Shown one piece after another: positions 20,471-33,900 of a stretch of 64,000 bases of DNA. Each line of letters begins with the position of its first letter. The stretch's first letter is position 1. The notes beneath the pieces were generated by a model. It did not search any database. It was not told where the DNA came from and saw nothing but the letters and a program-made list of their open reading frames with translations. A program made the position numbers and the translations under genes. This DNA is from Stichopus chloronotus (Eukaryota > Echinodermata > Holothuroidea > Aspidochirotida > Stichopodidae), in assembly GCA_021234535.1 (NCBI GenBank), contig CM037830.1, forward strand, positions 34,259,405 to 34,323,404, given 5' to 3'.

Positions 20471-23400
20471 ACATCGCTAAGCTTATGTAGTTTTTTAGCG
20501 TAACTATTTTGGAAGAAACTGTGATTGTAGAAGGGAAAGTCTGATGTTGGCTATGTAATGCATGGTAATCAGGGTTCCAGTGGTGTTTTTGTTGTGAACT
20601 GGAGGCTCTGAAACTTGAGATCTTCGCGACCGTCCAACGTAATTGCAGTAAACTGTCATTTCAAGAAAAATGTCTGACAAAAAAAGATTTTTAAAGGAAT
20701 AAAAAGACTGTGGACATTTTAATCCCATTTATTGGAAGATGGGTGAATTTTCATCCACTGCTATTAGAAGTAGTTTGAAATGTTACAACATAGACAGATG
20801 AGTGGCATTGATAAGGTACACCATTTAACTACAGTTTTTAAAGTCTTGACATTTGTACCATCTAGGTTTTAAGTGTGGCCAATGCAGCTTGGAGTATTTT
20901 CTTTTTTTAAGTTTCACCTATAGGTTTCTAAGATGTGTGAGATGTGTGTGATTTTTACTATTAATTTTGTTGTTTTCTGTAGACTGAGTTTTCCAAGTAT
21001 GTTCAAAGCTGTTATTTTTGTATTCTACTCAAAAACTGTTTGCCTACCTCAGGAGTGTATCCTCTTCACCACCTGATTAATATTCAGAACAATGAAAAAA
21101 AAAGAGATGAAAAAGACAAGAAAACAAAAACATAAAGCAAGAAAAGAAAAAAATATGTAGAAAGTGATAGTTACAGATGGAAGGAAAACTGTTGTAACAG
21201 CAGACACCAAATGCAAAAACTCTAGTTTTTCTGTGATATTCTTGAGGAGTTGGGTATTGGAGAGATTTCACAGCTCAGCTGTGATCACTTGTGTAATGTC
21301 GTTTGCATTTGTGTGTTTTAAGTTTTTACCAAAAGAATGAATTGTCTACTGGTAAAGTCACCGACATCCTTTCCACCCGGCCATGTCAGATCACTATTAG
21401 GTGTCTCCATAGCAATGGGACATCTGCTTTATTAATTTGTCAGGCACCTGGGAAGTTGTGAGACAGTAGGAGAGAGAAATAGCTGGAAGATGTTATTTAA
21501 TTTTGTAAAGTGATCCATACAGTGGTGTAGAGTGATACAAGCAGATTTAATACAGGTCTCCTCTTGTTCTTGATCAACATGAAAAGTCATTAGCTGTTGT
21601 CGACTTGAGCCATGTCTGAGTCTGTGATGGGTCCTGTAATCTCTGCATATGAATGTTTTTGTTGTCAATTCTATTCAGTGTGAAGCACTTCAGATATGTG
21701 CTCAACTTATATTCTAGTGAAGGACTGAATGTACTTCAATATGTATAGACATTTGGCTGCAACCATGCGAAAAGGAAATAACATGAGAAGTGTTCCACAT
21801 GTACTGTAAGACATTCAAGGTGGAACATATATCATCAATATTGCATTGATGATTGTACATGCTTGTCCAGTGCTGATGAATAAATGTCTTGATGTAACTG
21901 GGTTGCATTATCACTGTTTGTCACGAAATACCACCACAGCAACAAAGATGTTGCTAGGATGACAATCGTCCACAAAAAAATGTGCCTCTTCACTGGCACA
22001 TCGCTGTTGATCTGTATTAATGCTGATGGCTGTAAACAGTTGTACACTGGAAGATGATCATCTGTGATCTTTGTTGGGGATATCAGTAATTAATTAGCTA
22101 TTGATGGTATAGAAGTTAACTGTGTTGATGATACATAAAAATGCAGCTGTTTTGCTGTCATTTCCCGTCTTATTGTGGAATGTCAGTGATTTTACCCTGA
22201 CCTTTTGATGTGAAGAGTCACAACTCATCAAAGGACATCCCTTGGTATTGGTCAATAATTTCATGATTCAACAACAGGTTTGATGTCAGGTCAAGAAGGC
22301 AAAAGACAAAAAGGCAGGTACATTTTTTATTTGAACTGTGGATCCTGCTTTGGAATTAACAAAATTTTACTTAAACAGTTCACTTAAGGCACAGTAAGGG
22401 TGTATTTGAAAAGAAATAGTTATTTTACATTGAGACCCACTTAGCTGTAGGGATCTCTATAGCATACCAAGGTATATCTAAGAACACTTTTGAAATGATG
22501 GTAATCGCAAATTTTGAGTGAAGTATTAGGTGTGGAGATTTTATCTCTGGTGAATGTTGCGAGCATGATATCCTGAGGTGTGTGTTGACTGTGTTCGGTG
22601 GGTGTGGTTAATGGCTTAAAGCATGGGTGTTTTGATGTTGGTGATGTTTGGAGCGAGTTTCAGTTGAATTTCATTAGCAGTTTGTGACACCGTCTCCAAC
22701 CAATATTCATGGCTTCAAAGTATTAGGCTCTCCAAAGTAGTTTCGTCTGGAGGTCAGGAATCTGACAGAATTTCCAGCAGAGCTCTGATGATATCGGGTG
22801 AATTTCCAGCGGAGCTCTGATGGTATCAAGTGACGAGAGTGTGTCATATCAACTCTGCAAGTTTTATCCATGAGGGTGTGATTATGGATCAGTTCTGTTT
22901 GGTGCTGTAATTATGGTGTAAGTTTGTTACTACTTTGATCATTATTAAGAGACTGCAAGTGAATGTTGTTTTTGTATTATATTGTAAAAAGAAATTCAAC
23001 CGCTGTATATATTATATGTCAATGTGAGGAGGACAGTTTTGACATCGAACCTGTCACACCATCGATGTAAACTCTTTTTTCAGTTTGGTTTTTTATGTAG
23101 TTATATGTTGCATTTGTGGGTAGGTTAAACTTTTCATGGGTTAGTACTTTTAAAGCTTACTTTTACTTAAGAGATAAATTCAGTGTAAGCATGCTGTCAC
23201 AAGCATTTTGGTATACTTTTGTTTGTGGACCATTTTGTTTTAACTTTTCACTCATCTGTTTTGTCCAGAAACGAAGAGGGGCCATAAGTAAAGGATTCAA
23301 GGGAAAGGTATTAAACTTCGAGAGGAAAGTGGTGGTCCAACTGCATAAAATAAACATGGACTCCAGACTGGAGTTTTACTCAAAGTGGTTGAATGACAAA

Positions 23401-26400
23401 GCAAAACCAATCAACATGAGATGCATTGTGAAGAGCTGAAAATGAAAAACCAGAGCAGAATTAAACTCAGTAACTCTGGACGGATGGAGGGTTCTAAACT
23501 GGCTGAAAAATATCAAATCATCAAGCACTGATAGTATCGCCAAAGCATTCTCTCTGAGTCGATTCTGTTTTTAAGTTTTGAGCAGCTCAACATAGTTACG
23601 TGTCTGTTTGTGGTGTTTTTCATTCATATACCTGCTGGAGGGTCTGCTGAGGACATGAAATGGCTGTCTCTATGGACTTTCAGAAAATATTCATTCATTA
23701 GCACTTTTGTTCCTCACATATATTTTGGTTTCAAATAAAAGAGAGTGAAAAACTTGTACTTTTGCTGTACCTTTCTGTTTGTGTCTTGGTTGTGCCACAG
23801 GAACATGCCAGCGCTACCACTACAACAGTGGTGCAGAATGTTAGGACCAATCAATTCATTGTTCATAAAAGAAAGTTTAGGGGTTGGCCAGTCACAACAA
23901 TGCTTCAGTAATGAACATCTTCCTGTTGATCTGACAGATCATACTGGATACACCATATGGAAGGTAACTAAAGCCTTTAATAACATTCTGCGCCACTGTC
24001 ACATGCCTACTAAAAATATTTATCAGTACAGAACTCATCTCACACGTCTTCATTGGTTTCCCATTCCCCCCCCCCTCACCCATTCCCCAGCCTTAACCAG
24101 TTTTCATCTTCCCATCTCAGACATTTTCACTTCAAGTAGTACCAACACCATGAACTGCAGTGTAAGCTCAATTTTACATCTAAGGATGCTGAATGTTTGC
24201 ACACCATAATGCGGATATGGATTCTGTTTACAAGATGCAAAGAGAGCATTTTTGTGCACAGCTTGCTGGCATACTTGTCATATGTGTTGTATTGTGACAC
24301 ACTGCCCTCCATTGTTACTGTCCTAACCTACATTGCCAGGGACACCTCCCTGCCTACATGAAGGTCTCATACCACCATTATTAGATCATGAACATCCACG
24401 AGATCTGTCAACTCTCGGGGAAAAGTGCCTAAACTGAGCCATGAGGGATCAATTTTTCATGATGTTTTCAGTTATCACCACTTGCTTTTGTACTTAGATG
24501 TTGAAGAGCACCAACTGAAGCGGTTCGTCGAGTAGATATCGATAGGTTCTGAAGGATGCAAACGCACCGTAATGCTTTAATGAACACTATTAGTCGAGTT
24601 TCACATCCAATAGTTATGCAAATTGTCAAAAGTTTTTAATTTTTGACCCTGGCTTGCACTAGCTGTGTGTATATAAATCAGTCCTGATGGTGAAAAAGTG
24701 TCTGGTCATGACTTTTCAAATGCCAACTGGAATCATTAATTACTCACTCCTTAATGTTTCTTTGTTTGCGGCACATGGAGATCCTCTTAGTTTGACCATT
24801 TGACATTCGTATGTTAAAAAAAAAATTGACAGGTTTACGGAAAATTTAGTGAAATTTATGGAGCAATTCAATGCACCTCTTTAGAGTACAGATAATGTAA
24901 AAATTAGGAGGATTGAAGATGATTTAGATTGACTTACAAAATTGAGGGTGTCATATTGATATTTCGGTGATCCTTGTGGAGGGGGTGAGTTGTGAAAGTT
25001 TCCATCCCTTCCAGCTCAAAATCTGAATGGTCGACTTACGAAAGTTTTCAAATGCCATGATAGGCCAAGGCATGAACAATCACATGACAGGTGGGGGATC
25101 TCCAATGTGACGTACGTTGCATGCACGAAGGGGCCTTCGAAGGTTGGTATTTTGGTGTGCAAGTCAGTGGGAGAGATTAATGGTGGTATAGTACCTGACC
25201 TGCTGAGAACCTAAGATGGGTTCTGGTTTACATTTACAGTTATAATACAAACACTGTACTGGGTACGAGACACTTTGTTCTAGACATAACACAACTAGAG
25301 AGAGAGAGAGTGTGGCTGTAACTTATTATCAAGTTTGCATTTACACAAAACACCATTACATTTTGACAGCCCACCAAAGGCAAGTGTTTCTTCCACGTAA
25401 TGTGCTAACAACAACATACTACATGTTATATGTGTCAAAGGGACTTTTGTTCAAAGTTTTCACAACTTGACCCCATTTTGATGTCACATGATCTTCGAAT
25501 TTCTGCCTCAACTAATGAGCTTCCTGCACATCTTGGTACACCCATGTAGCAAATACGAGATCTGTCCGAGGTCCCTGTACCAAGGGGCCATTTTTTTCAA
25601 GGTTGGCATCCCCTAATCAGAAATGCACACAAGCCTGAACTTTCATCAGCATAGACTACAGTGGTTTTGAAAATCGTAAAAGGTGGAACTTCAATAGAAG
25701 GTAAATGGTAAAACCAGACTTAATGCAGATTCAGAATTTTATTTTACTCAGTTTAATTAATACCTTTACTATTTCATTTGGTTAAAGATGTTACTTGTTA
25801 TATGTGTGAGTTGTACTTGAGTAAAATAAAAATGTGAAACCCACATACACAGGGAGACCAACTATTTAATAAAATGGCAATGGAATCTTTACAGAAAAGC
25901 AGCCAATCGGATGAGACAAAACAAACACCAATTCTCAGTTGAATGTTTATTGCCTCCACAGGGTGACAGACAGGAAATTCCCCCACCCCCAAATTCCTAG
26001 ATACAGTGTCGTTTTTGACAAAACATGTCCCTTCTTGATATTACATCACCTTGTTCAGATACCATTTAAGATACTCTACGCCCCCCCTTGCCAAGTGATG
26101 ATTAACCTCTCAGAATTAAAGTTTGAAGAAGAAGAGAAAGATGTGAGGGCAAGGAAAGTTCTAAATACCAGGATGAATACAAAAAGTCTGACAAATTTAG
26201 TACCAAAATATCCTCTAGATTTAAAAGGAAAAAAGAAAGCACAAAAAAAGAAAGAAAAAAGAAGCCTAGAAAAAAGAAGCCATAACCCTGAGGTGGTTGC
26301 TTGGAATCCAGGACAACCAAAGCTAAGCCATTTTTACAATAAATTGTGGTTAACCTGTAATTTTTAGACAGATAATTAAGGCTTCACTTTTTTTGTTTTG

Positions 26401-29040
26401 TTTTTAGGAAAGACATCTTGTTTAAAACTAAGCTTCATGTGTTTAACTTAATGAAATTACCATAGCATACATACAATAGCATACCATACATAGCAAACAA
26501 TTACCACAGCAGATGGAGTATACCACTGCAAACAACTACCATAGCATATGTAGAATGAAGTATACAGTTTACTGTTAAACTTTACCTCATTTTTCTCATT
26601 GACGTTCCGGAATACTGCAAACGAACTGTGCTTGGAAGATGCGTGGTATGCTTCACAAGCTTACAGTGTTGAACCAGGATCACTGTTCATGGGATGCATT
26701 GCACTTCTATAGATGTATAAACATCTGTATGTATCTGTATGTGTTTACATGTTCCCTCTGTAAGAACTACTCATCTCTTCTTGAAAATATGACCACTAAT
26801 ACAAAAACTTTTTTACATACTGTATTAAGGAAACATTTCAGTTACTGTAGCCAGCGCATTTATCCTGTCTAAGCATGCTGACGTGTTTCACTGCCGCAGT
26901 GTGACAGTGCATGCTGTGACGGTGCACATTGTGATACCACTGTCACACCCAATGCAACTTGCCATGGTCACTTTCACACTAATACCACTCTCATTGTAAG
27001 ATGACGTTTTAGTTGAGCAGAATTCAACAATCAGGATTGCCAGAAGAGAAACCGAGACAAAACCAAACTTGAAAACCTCAAAAAATGGCAAACCTGAAGG
27101 TTTCCACAAAAAAAAACTAGGAATCACATTTCAAAGCTAGATTTTTGAAAAGCTCATACGTTATGTAGAAAAGTGTTTTCTAAACTACGGAGATTTAGAT
27201 CATTTCCTTCACCCCCTTAGTAAAGTTGAGATGCCATCTACCTGGCCAACTGCTTGAAAATTCTAAAATGTTTAGTTTGATGAGGGCATCGTGTCATCTT
27301 TTGCTAAATAAGTCAATTTTCTGACACCAGTACATCTGCATTCCAATCGAAAGTTCAACAATAATAGAACTGTGGGACTTTTGGAGAGACGTTGAAAGCT
27401 GGCGAGTCTCCACAACTGTGACATGATGCTATGTGTAAGTGTGTGTTACCAACAAGCATACAATGTGTATAGTATAGTGTATAGTGTACAATATGTAAAG
27501 TCACAAAGCATGCAAAGACATGATTTGAAACTTACTAAGGGTGGCATGTTAATAGCTTGATGGTATCTAGCATCATTTGTTTGTCATTGTGTGAGATGTC
27601 ATCAAATATACCCAGGACCTCTAAACTAGCACAGGTTACCGGGAGAAACCAACACCATAACACATTTGACCAGGTGCCATCAAGATATAGTCATCTACTG
27701 GTATGTCCCATTCAGATTTGGAAGGAAAATCATTTCAATAACATTAATGTGTTGCCTTTTTGTAACTTTTAATCCGTAAAACTTTTCTTCTAAATTACTG
27801 GTTTGAGACGCTCGATCACTGAGACCACAGATGACGACAGCGATAACTCTCTCAAGGTTGAACCACTGGAGTAGCCCAAGCTGGAGTTTTCCCTCATGAG
27901 AAAAATGTACCGTATCTACATTTGGAATGTTAGCAGTTAGATGTCGCCAAAAAATAAAAGACCACACTGTTTAAAATTTAAAGAAGAAACATATCAGACA
28001 CAGAAACTGTAATGGCTCTTTTGACCACCTCCCTCCACCATGAATACAATGTGGTAGTTGTAAGCCTTTGATGCTCCATGTTGTAAACAGTGTACTTCTT
28101 AGGAGAGTTGGCACAGTCTCCAGGGCAACCATTTATGGAGATGTCTGGTCAAAATGTCTCAGATAGAAATGTACACATTCAGTGAGCTCAGTCTCTGCAC
28201 TGGTATTGGTTTATTTCCACCACTGACATACTTCCTACTGCAAGTATCGACGAAATCCCGTCAGAATGGAGAACCTAAACTTATATGTTGAGTAAATTGA
28301 CAGAAAGTCATGTTTTCAGTGCTTGTCTGAATGACTAACGCAGAAGACTAAAATAACCACTTATATGTACACGTTAGATCTTTGTAATCAAGTATTTAAT
28401 TATCTTGACCAACATTACATCAATTCCTACATTTTGAATTCCTTAGTAGATTTGGCATTAGGTAAAATCAGCCAAGTGCTTGTCAACATGTGACAGAAAG
28501 TAACGGAATGGTCCAAGAAATAGTCCTGATTTTCTACAGCATCCCAACAGCAAGTTCAGGACAATGGTGTGACCCCGAAAAATACATTTCGTGTAGGCAT
28601 GAAGGCTGTTGAATAAACTCAATTTTCAGGTCTTAGTAAATCCATTGGTCTGTCACTTTAATTTCCATTTTGAACTTGATGTGCATGACAAAATGGTTGG
28701 CTGTTCTTCAGTGTTGGTGGATAGGTCTCTCTAATAGTGTACCACTCAATTGCTTTTTATATTTCAGAAATAACTTTAACACTATTGGAAAACCACTGGT
28801 GTGTGTTTACAGCAGTGTTTTCACAAACATTGCAGGTACCCACCCCACATTTCCTGCCCATTTCCAAAATTCCTATCCAATTTCTTCTCAAGGTGAACAC
28901 CAGGACTTGTTTACGTCAATATTAGCTGTCATCTGTCAAATCTAATACATTACAAATGTTGATTTAATGAAACTGTGAAGTAACTTGTACCAGGTGTGAT
29001 TTGAAATGAAAAATAAATTATCTTTTCATCCCATACTCCA
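20471..29040. other. spacer between convergent genes, no gene supported
   Basis: About 8.5 kb without an exon I can defend. Open frames at 23116-23439 and 25939-26367 have some charged, protein-like stretches but no recognised family and no supporting neighbours. Minor items are an A/K-rich stretch near 26220-26280, a CCCCCCCC run near 24066 and an AGAGAG run near 25300. Confidence 0.5.
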
Positions 29041-30510
29041 CATAAACTTTATTACACTAGTAAGACCCTTGACCCCCTGTCTTTACTACAAGACGCTGGT
29101 ACTATTAAAACTCAAACGTTAAAGAAAGGTGTTACATTTCATCTAGTAGCCATAAACATGACAGGTTAGAGACAGTAAAGCACATAGGAAACATGAAAAC
29201 AACATTTTTCTATTTGGTTGATCCCCTCACACACTGACCCCAAACCCATTTCTTCCACACACTTTAAAGGTCCACGCACCGAGTCAACTGATCAAGAGGT
29301 GAAAATGTGTCAAAGAAAAAAAAAGGTTACTGGAAAGTAAACAGAGAGAATTAAACAGTACAACAATCAATTGCCCCCCCCAGTTGTTTGCACATACACA
29401 TACACAACAGCAGCTACATGCAAAGCAGCCCTGGTTCTTAGTGGCACAGTTTTATGAAAGAAATATCGGGTGCAGATCTGCATTAGATATGAATGTATTG
29501 AAGATACTACCTAAACACACATAAAATGTCCTACACATCCACATAAAAAGAAAATATGTAATCTTCCTCCTTTTTTCAGAGTGGGAGGGGTGAAGGAATT
29601 GACTGACCATAAGTGTAACAGTGAACAAATTCATCCCAAGCAATGTGGAAATTGTCCATGAACTGTAGCCTACGCAACAAACAGCTCTTAAGCAAAGAGA
29701 ACAAAGTTTCCACATCTCTTCTTCCTTTTTAAACACATGAGGCTTACATTTGAGAACCAATTGGAAACCAAACGAAGGACAGGAAAACTGAGAAGGATAC
29801 AAAATGCTGTTAAACATCAGACAGTTCATGTATGGAAGATTCACAGTTGAGCAGTCTTAGCCCTTCCACTAGCTGAGCAATAGCTTTTAGAACACTCACA
29901 GAAGCAAAGAATGGGAAAAGGTAGCTTGAGTTGCAAGTTGAGCTTGAGTACCACAAAGGGAAGTTGGGAGAAAAGGGCCACACATAAAATAAGTGCAAGA
30001 ATGATGTTGAATGGAGCTAGAGTTTATAACATGCACCACCATATAAGGGTAAAAGGAAAACAGTAATATTCATCATGCTGGGCAAAGCAGAGGCAGTGAG
30101 ATGGAACAAGACAAGTTAAGGGCATTCTATGATTTGTGAAACTGTTAACTTCTTTGAGAAATGTCGTACTTACACACAGCATTAATATCTATCAATACTC
30201 AATTCTCTTCTTCAAATCATTGATAAAGATCTCTAACCTGACAGATTGCTCTGTCCCAACAAAAACATAGCAATAAGTAGACTAATCCATCCCTACCTTT
30301 TTTTAGCAGAATTCTGCTGCAGGAAAAAGGGAAGAGAAATGGACTGTGTGTCAGGGTACAACAAACAGGCCTGAATCAGTGAGCAGAGAGAAAACCTGTT
30401 TTGTTCATCAATTGAGATGATTACCTGAGATGACTTGAAATGAATATTAAAATTAATATTATTTTCCTCTTCAATAGTCATCAGAATCGTCTTCCTCATC
30501 ATCTGCTTCT
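29041..30510 (-). other. probable makorin 3' UTR
   Basis: This is sequence immediately downstream of the makorin stop on the minus strand. A minus-strand AATAAA (TTTATT on plus) at 29048-29053 could end a 3' UTR of about 1.45 kb. Open frames here have no family resemblance. Confidence 0.35.
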
Positions 30511-30982
30511 TCATCCGCAGTGTTTGTCACCTGGGGGGTTGAGGAGATCCCCCGCCGGATCATCTCCCTCGCCGCTTCTCTGTCCCTCTCCAAAGATGCC
30601 GTCGCCTGCCTCCACTAGGGTCAAACCCAGCATGTTTATACCCAGCACCAGGTCCTCTACACTGTCGTCGTCAGAGTCACTGCCCCCAAACAGGTTGCGG
30701 TAAAACAGGTAGTCCTCCACGTCACTATCTTCAAACTCATCCCAGCTGGGTCCAAAGAGGAAGAAATCATCGTCATCGCTGTCCCAGCCATCTCTCTCCT
30801 CCAGGAAGTCCCAGAGGTTGATGGGATGGTGGGTCTTCAACAGGCCGCTTCCGTTGCCATACCTCCGAACCGCCTTGGTCCTGTCTTGCAAAGTGCCATC
30901 TTTATAGGCATGGCGGTAGAAGCAGTTGGCCCCAAAAGGACATTCGCCGTTTCCCTTTGAGAAATACTTGCAATCCTTTTTG
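30511..30982 (-). CDS. MKRN1: makorin exon 7: last CCCH finger and acidic C-terminus
   Basis: Acceptor CTCTTCCAG|C; stop TGA at 30511-30513. It encodes KKDCKYFSKGNGECPFGANC-FYRH (fourth CCCH finger), then HHPINLWDFLEERDGWDSDD and a long Asp/Glu/Ser-rich segment (GGSDSDDDSVED). The last residues before the stop (DLLNPPGDKHCG) do not look like a makorin end. A one-base shift at the C6 run (plus-strand G6 at 30533-30538) opens an acidic tail ending DDSDDY at a TGA at 30471-30473, so this C-terminus may be misframed. Confidence 0.9.
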
Positions 30983-33900
30983 CTGGAAGAGTAATTAAAA
31001 AATCTCTCATCTAAACTATCTGAAAATATATAAATATGTAATGCTTATAAGTGGTCCTCTAAGGCATGAGACACAGTCTGACCTGCAGAAACGAGAGCAA
31101 ATCTAGCTTATTAACCAAACATTAAGAGTTATCCCTATCGAAATAGTTCCACTGAAAATTGATACTGCTGGCTAGCATCTGAACAGTGCATGCATACATT
31201 TTAAAGTGAGCACAGTCCCCAAGAAGGTGTAAGTAAAGACGATAACTTTGCCAGTGATGGGCATGAGGAAGATTAGTTATGAAATAGGGCTCACCTCAAT
31301 GCATCCTTGTACTTCGCTATCAAGGCATCTTTCTCCTCTTTCTCTTCGACCCACAAATCACTAGGACAAACAAAATTTGAGGGAACCCTGCAGACGGGGC
31401 ACGCTCTGCAAAGTAACGCACAAAGAAAACAAGTGCGAAGTGACATGGTATGTAAGTCAGCTTAACAAGACTGTTCAGGAGTAATCAGCATTTTAACAGG
31501 ATAAAGACTGATCAAGATTAAGAACTTCAGCTGGGTAGTCCAATGAACAGACGACATCCAAGTTGCATTCCCAGAAATACTGATACCATTAAATTGAATA
31601 TGCATTTGGTCAAGCCCAACTGGTTTGGTGGCATACGGAACAACGTAATCACAGAATCTGGTTGTCCGTCCAGAAATGTGAGGCGTCTCAGTTAAGGGAC
31701 TACCACAAAGACGTCTTCACTAATAAATCCATCAAGTGTTGCTGTGGGGAAGATTTCAAGCGGGTCCACTGAGAAATCCATCTTTGGACATCTTCATTTC
31801 TCATCGGTCATGAAAGCAGTGGTGATGACTGCCATCATCTTTTGGGGTGGGAGAGGGGTGAACTGAGGTTCATTCAACAGCATAGTGTAATATGCCACCT
31901 CCAGAACAAATGCCTCCCATTGTTGGTAGGTTGAGGAGTTAGTTTCATTGTAATATGCAGAAAGAATCAATGATTCTGTCAACTTTCAATAGAGTCTTTG
32001 TGTTTCTACAGTTTGGAAAGTTAAAACATTGTGTCCTGACAATAAAAATTGCATCACAATCATTTATCACAGATGTACCTATCTGGACAATTTTCAATGC
32101 TCTACGAGTGCACAAGGTTGACTTGGTGAAGTTAAAACTATACCCAAGCACTGTCCTCAGATTACTGGAAGGTTTCTCTTTTACCTTTTGGATCATATCT
32201 TTCCTGAATAGTCAGGTATGTAATTCACAGTACTTCTTGAAAGCTTACCTGACAACCTTTTTCTCACACTCCTTCGACGACCGCCACTTTCGTATACATT
32301 CAAGACAGAATGGGTGGTTGCAGTTGGTGAGTATGCCAAACTTTTGTTCCTTGGGGTTGGTTTTCTCCAGTACAACATCCATGCAGATGCTGCAGGTGAC
32401 CCCGCTACTCCTCTGAATGGCAAAAGATTCTTGCATCGACACCTCGTGATTCTTGATACATTCCTTTGAAAGAAGAGAGCGAATAGCTGATAACTATAAA
32501 GACAACTTGACTGAAACTGTACAGTCTGCAGTGTAACAAAGAGGGACTTCATTTAGCAGTATGAGGTAAGCTCTCATGGTATTTCAAAAAACACAATCAG
32601 TACAACCAGAGGCCACACGCACTTTGATTATTAACAGCTTTCTCTTGCACTCTTAGTTTTACTTCCAAGGGAAAAGTAGCCATCGGCAAAGACTTGAAAT
32701 TCGATGTTGCTGCTTTGTTGTTGCTTGAAAAATCTCATCAGCAGTTGCAGGGTTTTCCAATCAGTTTATTTCTCTTTCATTTTTACTGATATTTCCATAA
32801 TTATTGTCACAACTTACTTTCAACATTTCACGATTGCTTTTGGTATTTCCCAATGAGTTTCGACATTTTACTGTTATCTTTGACTTTAGCAATATGACCA
32901 ATTTTTTTATTATTCCCTCCATACAACTCTCAAACTAAATCAAAAATGATTATTACCAGTTGCGGTTATATCACCGGCTTACCTCGAAAACCTAGTGTGG
33001 CGTGTGAAGTCTAACACATATGAAGCTCAACAGATAGGAGAATGTTTCCCCCCACTCACTATTTACCCCTCTCAAACAAAAAATACGTCAGATACATTTC
33101 ATCAGGAGTTTACCCTTAGTCATTTTCCATGCAAAAGCACTGCATGGTGAATTATTCACTGGCAGACCAGTGAAGGAACCGTAGAAACTCTCTTTGATGG
33201 GATAAAACAGGAAGTTTGAAGACTCTAAACTCCAAATGCTGCCTCAGTCATCTCCTTACATGTTTGTTGATAAAAAAAAATTCCTAATTCAGAACTTCCT
33301 CTGAAAAGGTGGTTTGAATAAAGACAAATATGACACAATTGAGTAATCTAATTCTCAGAGCTTGTCAATGCGGCACAACTACAGTGACTGCTAGTGTATA
33401 GATACATAGATGAATGCTTGTGGTTCACCAGCTCTTCATTGTCAATAGTTGGACTGCTGCCTCAAGAAATTATGAAACTTAGTCCAAAACATCGACATAT
33501 CACATTTTAATTAGGCAGCTGATCAATGAGGGAATTGTTGTTTTCCACTGTTCATCGATTCTACAAACAAACCAGTTGGAGGTAGAATTGATTGGTACTC
33601 ATTCTGTCCGGTGGGGCTTTCCATGAAAATCTGATAACCTTTACAGTCATTAACCACGACTTGCAAATTTCCCTCAGTTCAAAGAATTTAATCACAGAAA
33701 TCATGATACAAAGAGAGACAAAGTTTCATACAAATAAGTCCCTTAAATCAGATGTGCTGCAAATCCTGGTTGCACTTTTCAGGTTATCAGAATTTAAGTG
33801 TTGCTCACAGTATCCCCTACAGATTTTCAAGAGAGGAGGTGGCCCACAAGCGAAGCATGTACGCAATCGCAAAGCAATCGCGAGAAAAAGGTTAGAATGC

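Noticed and set aside
23116..23439. 107-codon plus frame with a charged C-terminal part after a TTTTGTCCAG acceptor-like site
   Set aside because: No recognised family, no second exon and AT-rich flanks. A real exon cannot be excluded but is not supported.
25939..26367. 142-codon plus frame, the longest in the spacer after 16971, Lys-rich near its end
   Set aside because: Much of it is A-rich low complexity translating to Lys/Glu. No domain, splice context or neighbour supports it.
29452..29844. 130-codon minus-strand frame, Cys/Phe-rich
   Set aside because: It lies in the probable makorin 3' UTR, has no domain pattern and no acceptor linking it to makorin.
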